The notes beneath the pieces were generated by a model. That model had not been told where the DNA came from and made no database searches. It saw nothing but the letters and a program-made list of their open reading frames with translations. Source: CAMUQR01 sp963526735 (GTDB taxonomy: Bacteria > Patescibacteriota > Saccharimonadia > Saccharimonadales > Saccharimonadaceae). Taken from it: 64,000 nucleotides of DNA. A program made the position numbers and the translations under genes. The stretch lies in assembly GCA_963526735.1 (NCBI GenBank), contig CAURNU010000003.1, positions 62,001 to 126,000 on the forward strand. Reading direction: 5' to 3'. Shown here one piece after another: positions 59,138 through 64,000 of the stretch. Positions within the stretch are counted from its first letter, which is position 1. Each line of letters begins with the position of its first letter.

Positions 59138-59466
59138 CTTAGAAACCTCTTCACTCCACCCTCTTTAGCTACACTCTGACCAGCTCGTTCAAGATAGCGC
59201 AATGTGTGGGGATTTTTCTTGTTTTCGAAGTGGCGTCGTCTAGCATAACGCACTCGCTCGCCACCAAATTCCACAACCATCACATCTTTGTTGCGACGCC
59301 CTGACCGACCGCTGTCTCGAAGCTCTCCGCTCAGTTTCGGTGCAAACATTCGTGCTCGTTGCAGAATCAGATTACCAGTTGCATCGACCGCATTGATGAG
59401 ATTTTGTTCGGCTACTTTGGCATAAGCCGGCATTCGACTAATTTTGTTTACCCTAGCCGTTAGCAT
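59134..59466 (-). CDS. HK97 gp10-like head-tail protein
   Basis: A 110-residue basic protein. NAVDATGNLILQRARMFAPK is the characteristic helix of the HK97 gp10 family (neck/tail completion), followed by strands ending in RYARRRHFENKK. It overlaps neighbours on both sides. Confidence 0.75.
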   Translation of the reverse strand: MLTARVNKISRMPAYAKVAEQNLINAVDATGNLILQRARMFAPKLSGELRDSGRSGRRNKDVMVVEFGGERVRYARRRHFENKKNPHTLRYLERAGQSVAKEGGVKRFLR

Positions 59467-59788
59467 AAGCTGTCCTTGTTAACACTAACTTGTAATGTTC
59501 AATCTCACCAGTTTGATAGTCTTTACCAACATTATAACCAGAGATTTCATAACTAATACCACCAATCTCAACGCCATAGTCTAACAGATTATCTTTGGCA
59601 TCTGCCGTTCGCATGTACAGTATGGAATTTAGTTCAAATTCCTCGCCGTAACCATTACGTCGCTTGCCAGTCCGTTCAATAAACACTCCGGTTTTTGCTT
59701 CGCGCTTGGTAATTTTTCGCCTGCCGGGTTGATTACTGCTCAGTGTCAGTAGATCGTATTTAATCAGTTTCAAGTGATCAAAGATCAT
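59453..59788 (-). CDS. Head closure protein
   Basis: A 111-residue strand-rich protein. The ATG at 59788 follows GGAAGGACG and overlaps the connector gene by 11 nt; a longer start at 59851 would overlap by 74 nt. It lies in the usual place of SPP1 gp16-like head closure proteins. GISYEISGYNVGKDYQTGEIEHY is consistent with that fold. Confidence 0.6.
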   Translation of the reverse strand: MIFDHLKLIKYDLLTLSSNQPGRRKITKREAKTGVFIERTGKRRNGYGEEFELNSILYMRTADAKDNLLDYGVEIGGISYEISGYNVGKDYQTGEIEHYKLVLTRTAYANG

Positions 59789-60161
59789 AAATCGTCCTTC
59801 CGCACCTGATACTACCTGTCCGTCCGATGTCTGACTTACCATATTTAGCAATTACTGCACTAAACCTAGCTATAAACTCAGCACGCGCATCGCTTCCTTC
59901 GCGGAATGTGATATGAAATCCTTCAACGCTTTTGCTAGACACGCCTGTCTCCGACTGTCTCTCAAACAGCCCGATTAGGCCGGCTAACATCTGTTTAATT
60001 TGAATTGGCGTCTCAGCCTCATACTTATTAAGATTACCTCCTAATAAATCATTTAACTCCGCATTGGACGCTTCAGTTAATAACTCAATATTGTCTTTTT
60101 CAAATTGTGAAAGAGAGCGTCCGATGAACGCTGTAATTTCTTGTTCAGTGAGTTTAATCAT
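59778..60161 (-). CDS. Head-tail connector protein (gp15/gp6-like)
   Basis: A 127-residue protein. A helical N-terminal two thirds (LTEQEITAFIGRSLSQFEKD, then MLAGLIGLFERQSETGVSSK) is the usual connector plan, followed by a short strand part. AGAGAG lies before the ATG. It follows the capsid gene. Confidence 0.65.
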   Translation of the reverse strand: MIKLTEQEITAFIGRSLSQFEKDNIELLTEASNAELNDLLGGNLNKYEAETPIQIKQMLAGLIGLFERQSETGVSSKSVEGFHITFREGSDARAEFIARFSAVIAKYGKSDIGRTGSIRCGRTIYDL

Positions 60162-60190
60162 CTTCTGCTCTCTTTCTCTTTTTTGAATTA

Positions 60191-61972
60191 CTATTGAGCT
60201 TTCTTAATAGCTACTGCTGATTTGATTTGTGCTAAACCACCACCAGCGTAGATTTCTTGTAGGTACTCGACTTTGTTAGCCTGCAATGCAAAGTTTTGGA
60301 ATTGCTCGACAGTTTCGTCACCGACCATTTCATACGCTTCGCCGACATACAGCACTACGTCGATCTCGTCATCTTTCATCCAACTTGGAGTGATGATTTC
60401 TTTAATTTCGTACGCTTCAGCCATATTTGAGCCCAGCGATAACACCAAATTACCACCAGTTGTCTCATTGAGTCGCAATTCGGCTTTCTTCTTGCGGCTC
60501 ATGACTGCGTAGATATCGCCTTCCATCTCAATCTCTGCCACAGCGTTAACCATTGACACGTACAATTTTTCACCAGTTTTTGGCTCGTATAGGCTTGCAA
60601 ATGGCTTTGCATTATCTTTAGCATCGGCTTTGATTGAGATAAAGCTTTTGATCACTTCATCGCCTGTACGACCATCACCAAGAATAATCGCTCGTTCGAC
60701 CTCAGTAATGATGCGTTTAGTCAAGGTGCTGACGACATATTTGACTAAGGCGCCAGTATCCTGATTTTCGCGAATATCTTCTTTGTTAATCGGCAAGTAT
60801 GCGTAGATATATTGACCACGTAACACACGATCAAGCAAGGTGATGTCAATTTCGGTCTTGTTCGTACCTTTTTTGTGACCGCGAGCCCGACCACCATCAG
60901 CTCCTGCGACAGTATCAGCACTAATGCGACGTACAGTTAAGCCGGTTTTGTTAATCGAATTCCAAATTCGACTATTCTTGTTTAAGCCGTCAGTGATAGC
61001 TGTAACTAATGCTCCAGGCAATAACACGTCTGGATTGGTAATACCTTTGCTTTTAACGACTTCTGACCACGCTTTCTGTACTTCTGCCGCAGTTTTGCCA
61101 GCGTTATCAATCAAGACGTTAGCGAAGTCAACTAGCGCTTGTTTAGTCTTAAGATAGCCATTAGTTGCTACTTGTTTTATCTGATTTGGTACAGCTTTTT
61201 GAATATTTTCAGCTGCAATTTGGTTTTCAACTGTTCCCATTGCTTCTCCTTCTTGGGTAATTGAGCTTTCGCCCTCGTTAATGTTAGATTCGGGTTGGTT
61301 ATTTGTCGCCTCACCTGCTGGCGCATTTTCTAGTGGAGTTTCAGATTGTTCATTCTGAACTTGGTTATTCTGAACTTCCTCCTGACTCTCCGCTGCACTA
61401 CCGAAGCTATCGGTTGATGCTGATTTATCTTTGTTCATATTTTCTCCTTTCAGAGACTTAACTGCGAGTAATCTCGCTTCTTTATTGCTACCGCGAAACA
61501 CTAAACTTACCTCAATAATTTCAGCATTTGAGATAGTTTCAGTTTCGAAGTTATAGTCATAATCGGCCATTGTGATGCTGAAAGCGTTGGATAAATGACC
61601 TTCCTCGAGTAACACTAACATTTCCTGCGCAATTTCGCGCTTTGAAATGCCACACTCGAAGATTAACTCACCGTTTTCATAATAAGCGCTTCTGACCGAG
61701 CCAATGACATCACGCACATCAAGTGAATGATTGAGCATCAGCGGAATATCAACGATTTCTGATACCCCTTCGGCTGGGATTGTGCCTACAATGATTTCGC
61801 CACCAGCTTTCAATGGTAACCGCAAGCTATCAACTCGCACTTCCTCGTTATGACGATCTTTATTAATACTCGTAGCAACAAATCTGATGCGGCGCTCCCC
61901 ATTGTCGCCAGTATCGATAGTCGAAACCTTGGACTTAATGGACAGCACTGCTTTCTTGATTTCTTTCGCCAT
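60191..61972 (-). CDS. Prohead protease-major capsid fusion (HK97 fold)
   Basis: A 593-residue fusion. Residues about 1-175 form an HK97-type prohead protease with the conserved His in IPLMLNHSLDVRDVIGSVRS and Ser in HLSNAFSITMADYD. A disordered acidic linker (about 178-250) follows. Residues about 265-590 are an HK97-fold capsid protein (YAYLPINKEDIRENQD, AEAYEIKEIITPSWMKDDEI). The ATG at 61972 follows the fourth prophage element by design of the leaderless type. An internal in-frame ATG with its own ribosome binding site lies at the domain boundary. Confidence 0.85.
   Translation of the reverse strand: MAKEIKKAVLSIKSKVSTIDTGDNGERRIRFVATSINKDRHNEEVRVDSLRLPLKAGGEIIVGTIPAEGVSEIVDIPLMLNHSLDVRDVIGSVRSAYYENGELIFECGISKREIAQEMLVLLEEGHLSNAFSITMADYDYNFETETISNAEIIEVSLVFRGSNKEARLLAVKSLKGENMNKDKSASTDSFGSAAESQEEVQNNQVQNEQSETPLENAPAGEATNNQPESNINEGESSITQEGEAMGTVENQIAAENIQKAVPNQIKQVATNGYLKTKQALVDFANVLIDNAGKTAAEVQKAWSEVVKSKGITNPDVLLPGALVTAITDGLNKNSRIWNSINKTGLTVRRISADTVAGADGGRARGHKKGTNKTEIDITLLDRVLRGQYIYAYLPINKEDIRENQDTGALVKYVVSTLTKRIITEVERAIILGDGRTGDEVIKSFISIKADAKDNAKPFASLYEPKTGEKLYVSMVNAVAEIEMEGDIYAVMSRKKKAELRLNETTGGNLVLSLGSNMAEAYEIKEIITPSWMKDDEIDVVLYVGEAYEMVGDETVEQFQNFALQANKVEYLQEIYAGGGLAQIKSAVAIKKAQ
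61438..61448 (-). promoter_or_regulatory. Internal ribosome binding site and start for free capsid protein
   Basis: AAAGGAG (61450-61444) stands 5 nt before an in-frame ATG (61438-61436) at the junction of protease and capsid parts. It would yield a 415-residue capsid protein without protease. Confidence 0.72.
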
Positions 61973-61978
61973 AGTCTC

Positions 61979-62001
61979 AATATAATTGCCTGTAGTCTGG
62001 C
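61979..62001 (-). promoter_or_regulatory. Prophage promoter element, copy 4
   Basis: On the minus strand GCCAGACTACAGGCAAT (62001-61985) abuts TATATT (61984-61979), which ends 6 nt before the ATG at 61972. Confidence 0.72.
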
Positions 62002-62068
62002 AACACAAAAAATATCGCCACCGTTACCGATAGCGATATTATGTAGTTAGTTAAGATTAATATTAATA

Positions 62069-62623
62069 TTAATAATCGCGCCAACCTTTATGACCGTGGC
62101 ATGGATTAGCTTTGCCTCGAGCTGACGGGTTGCCAGTGACTAGTGTCCCATCCTTGCAATAACCCGTTACAACATTTGTAACGCCACTGTTAGGTGATTT
62201 ACTACTACCAGTTGCTGAGTTTCCGCCTGATTCACTCGCTGAATTGCCAGTCGTTGGTGTGGTGGCTGATTCTGGTACTATATAAGTTCCAACTGCGATT
62301 TTCTCTGTTACTGGTTGTTTGGTGATAGTTTCAGATTTGACTTCACGCGACAGTTCAGTTCCGTTTTTACGACGCACTTCATAGATAATTGTTTTTTCAC
62401 CGTTCACACCTTTAACCAGCGTCTTCTCCTGACCCTTCGGCAGGCTGGTGTCATTAACGCGCTCGGTTGTGTAGTCAACACTTTGTTTGACTTCGTCGCT
62501 ACTGGTAGTTACACCAATATTATTAACTATGATCGCGATTATAGCTAGGGCTAGCAGGCCAACTGTGGATGCTATCGAGAATTTTATTAAATCTCTAATA
62601 GTTAATGATTTCTTGTCATTCAT
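62069..62623 (-). CDS. Prophage membrane protein with a G5-like domain
   Basis: A 184-residue protein. A TM segment (about residues 15-40) is followed by a G5-like domain (TLVKGVNGEKTIIYEVRRKN, then TKQPVTEKIAVGTYIVPES). A Ser/Gly-rich linker and a short Cys/His motif (CKDGTLVTGNPS, NPCHGHKGW) end it, resembling DUF3761-type endings. G5 domains bind cell wall glycans. It is transcribed between minor head and capsid genes, which is unusual for a surface protein. AAAGG precedes the ATG at 62623. Confidence 0.65.
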   Translation of the reverse strand: MNDKKSLTIRDLIKFSIASTVGLLALAIIAIIVNNIGVTTSSDEVKQSVDYTTERVNDTSLPKGQEKTLVKGVNGEKTIIYEVRRKNGTELSREVKSETITKQPVTEKIAVGTYIVPESATTPTTGNSASESGGNSATGSSKSPNSGVTNVVTGYCKDGTLVTGNPSARGKANPCHGHKGWRDY

Positions 62624-62788
62624 ATCATCACCTTTCTTCAACTATAATATATCAGAAAATATCACCAAAAGCAAAAGTAGCACCTAGTGATACCCCCGTT
62701 TTCCGTCGGCAGACTTATTGAGCTAGGCTCGCACTGCTCACGTGGGTGCTTGATGCTACTCTATGTTGTAATTCTACCAAAAAGCTTA

Positions 62789-64000
62789 TCATTTGTCAAG
62801 CTTAATCAGCTCAAACAACCCCCTCTCGTCAACTACCCACAATTGATTAACCTGATTATTCGGGTTACGCTTATTATATTCTCGTATTTGATGCAAGAAT
62901 TTATCTTTCAACTGATATTCAGAATGGATAATGAAATTCTTTTTACCTTGTTTGACTGCGTCGCGTATATATTTAGCTACGGTCTTATATTTCGGATTAC
63001 CGACTTCTAGAGCTTTTAGCTCAATCTCGTTCCCCTGGTCATGCCAGATGAAGTCATTAGTTGGTTTAGCTTTCACTCCAGTAACTGGGTCACCTTCATC
63101 TTTCGGAATACGCTCAATTGTTTGCCCAAGGCGTACAAAATCAGCGATAAATTTCTGCTCATTGGGATCAATCCTATCATATTTCGATTCGCTTGGTATA
63201 AATTTACCAGGTTGCTTAACATTACTATAGCTAAGTATCGGTCTAAACTTTTCCTTCGGCGGTATCTTCTCGACAATAAAACGTTCTTTGCAACTACAAT
63301 TTGGATGCAGGCTAGCAGTATCAATATCCATGTAGTTATTGACAAACAGCTCTTCGTCTTGCTTGCTTTTACTAATTGCCGCTCCGGCTTTGAGATAACT
63401 TTGTGTGACATTAACGCGCTTACCGTTCATTTTTTGGCACCACGGGCAAGGTTCGTCGCTCACCGTGTACCACTCTTTAGTAATCCGGACTTTAGCGCTA
63501 TTTTGCACTTGCACCATGGCATCAACCCCAGCAATACCTCGCGCTCGATGTACCTCAGTTCGAGCAAACCGTTGGATACGCCAGCGGTCGGTATTGACGA
63601 TTTGACGCATCGTCTCTTTGAGCATCTCTTTATCCCAATCGTTTTGTCGAGCCAACTCCACCAGCTTTTTGATTGAGGCGTCAGTGCCTAGATTAAAGTC
63701 TTTAAGCGATTTGACAGCGTGTTTCTGGTATTGATTTTGTAATTTGTTGCTGATAACGTAACCAGTTAATTGATCGGTGTTTTGCAAGCCCAACAACAAT
63801 CCAATTCCAATATTATATTGCTCAATACCGCCCTTAAGCAGTATTTCCATTAAAATTTGCTCAAGCTGGTCGCTCAATGTTTTGGAAGATTTTTTAGAGC
63901 TTTTTTGTTTAGACAGCGCTAGATCAACACGCTCAAGAATAGCTTGTTCTAAGACTCTTTCAATTTTTTGTTCTTCAATACTGTTAGTGCTTTTTATTTT
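62789..64000 (-). CDS. Minor head protein (Mu F-like) with a toxin-like C-terminus (5' end outside)
   Basis: The frame stays open to the window edge, so its start is unseen (a TTG at 63877 is the first start-like codon). A Mu gpF/SPP1 gp7-like domain covers WRIQRFARTEVHRARGIAGV to a Cys/His cluster (EPCPWCQKMNGK, then HPNCSCKE). The last 130 or so residues form a separate domain with WHDQGNEIELKALEVGNPK and KNFIIHSEY. That DxnExK-like spacing resembles nuclease toxins of the CdiA C-terminal type. Head proteins joined to toxin domains occur in other phages. Activity is inference. Confidence 0.72.
   Translation of the reverse strand, partial: KIKSTNSIEEQKIERVLEQAILERVDLALSKQKSSKKSSKTLSDQLEQILMEILLKGGIEQYNIGIGLLLGLQNTDQLTGYVISNKLQNQYQKHAVKSLKDFNLGTDASIKKLVELARQNDWDKEMLKETMRQIVNTDRWRIQRFARTEVHRARGIAGVDAMVQVQNSAKVRITKEWYTVSDEPCPWCQKMNGKRVNVTQSYLKAGAAISKSKQDEELFVNNYMDIDTASLHPNCSCKERFIVEKIPPKEKFRPILSYSNVKQPGKFIPSESKYDRIDPNEQKFIADFVRLGQTIERIPKDEGDPVTGVKAKPTNDFIWHDQGNEIELKALEVGNPKYKTVAKYIRDAVKQGKKNFIIHSEYQLKDKFLHQIREYNKRNPNNQVNQLWVVDERGLFELIKLDK

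Larger units (their letters stand above)
46922..64000 (-). mobile_element. Tailed (siphovirus-like) prophage, right end outside the window
   Basis: From the integrase at 46922 to the window edge every gene looks phage-like. The block contains an integrase, invertible tail fibre, holin/lysin, tail tip, tape measure, tail chaperones, tail tube, head-tail joining proteins, protease/capsid fusion and minor head protein. Portal and terminase should lie beyond 64000. A long non-contractile tail is inferred from the tape measure and the lack of sheath or baseplate-wedge genes. The left attachment site is not identified because its partner is out of view. Confidence 0.92.

Noticed and set aside
1..64000. 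CRISPR arrays, cas genes or classic restriction-modification genes
   Set aside because: No regularly spaced repeats and no Cas or methylase/endonuclease pair were seen. The only defence-like candidate is the DUF4868 protein.

Overview
The window reads as a chromosome segment from a small-genome, monoderm bacterium of the Candidate Phyla Radiation (Patescibacteria), most likely a Saccharibacteria (TM7) relative. That placement is inference. It rests on compact gene packing, very diverged but complete housekeeping proteins, the standard genetic code (UGA is a stop throughout), no outer-membrane genes, and a reduced division cluster. A dimeric glycyl-tRNA synthetase, a sigma-region-4/HARE-HTH fusion and a lone VirD4-like coupling ATPase are also present.

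Layout. 1-4 kb: the end of ftsE, ftsX, a PcsB-like CHAP hydrolase and a CtpA-type protease, forming a division hydrolase unit. 4-9 kb: rnhA, a CYTH protein, a DUF4868 (KwaB-like) protein, a Pif1-like helicase, yvcK and a HAD protein. 9-20 kb: rpmA, an RNA methyltransferase, xseAB, a FAM173-like methyltransferase, a soluble histidine kinase/response regulator pair, recO, glyQS, a TrmH-type methylase and a membrane protein with 17-residue repeats. 20-29 kb: a division and cell wall cluster (mraZ, rsmH, ftsL-like, ftsI, mraY, ftsW, murG, ftsQ-like). No murCDEF or ftsAZ lies in this part.

29.8-34.4 kb: a complete 4.57-kb inovirus (filamentous phage) prophage with Ff-like gene order, flanked by 29-bp direct repeats that resemble a XerCD dif site. 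It sits where the chromosome switches from mostly plus-strand genes to mostly minus-strand genes, as expected at a replication terminus. 34.8-46.8 kb: minus-strand housekeeping genes (VirD4-like ATPase, sigma-like protein, topA, dprA, pth, der), with an orphan structured RNA between dprA and pth.

46.9-64 kb: a second, tailed (siphovirus-like) prophage that runs off the right edge. It has an integrase, head and tail genes, a tape measure and a fused holin/endolysin. It also has an apparently invertible tail-fibre segment with a silent alternative C-terminus. Four of its transcription units begin with the same 17-bp element abutting a -10 box.

A theme across host and phage is leaderless initiation. 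In at least fourteen genes a -10 hexamer sits 6-7 nt before the start codon, so transcription should begin at or next to the start codon. Genes inside operons mostly have Shine-Dalgarno sequences instead.
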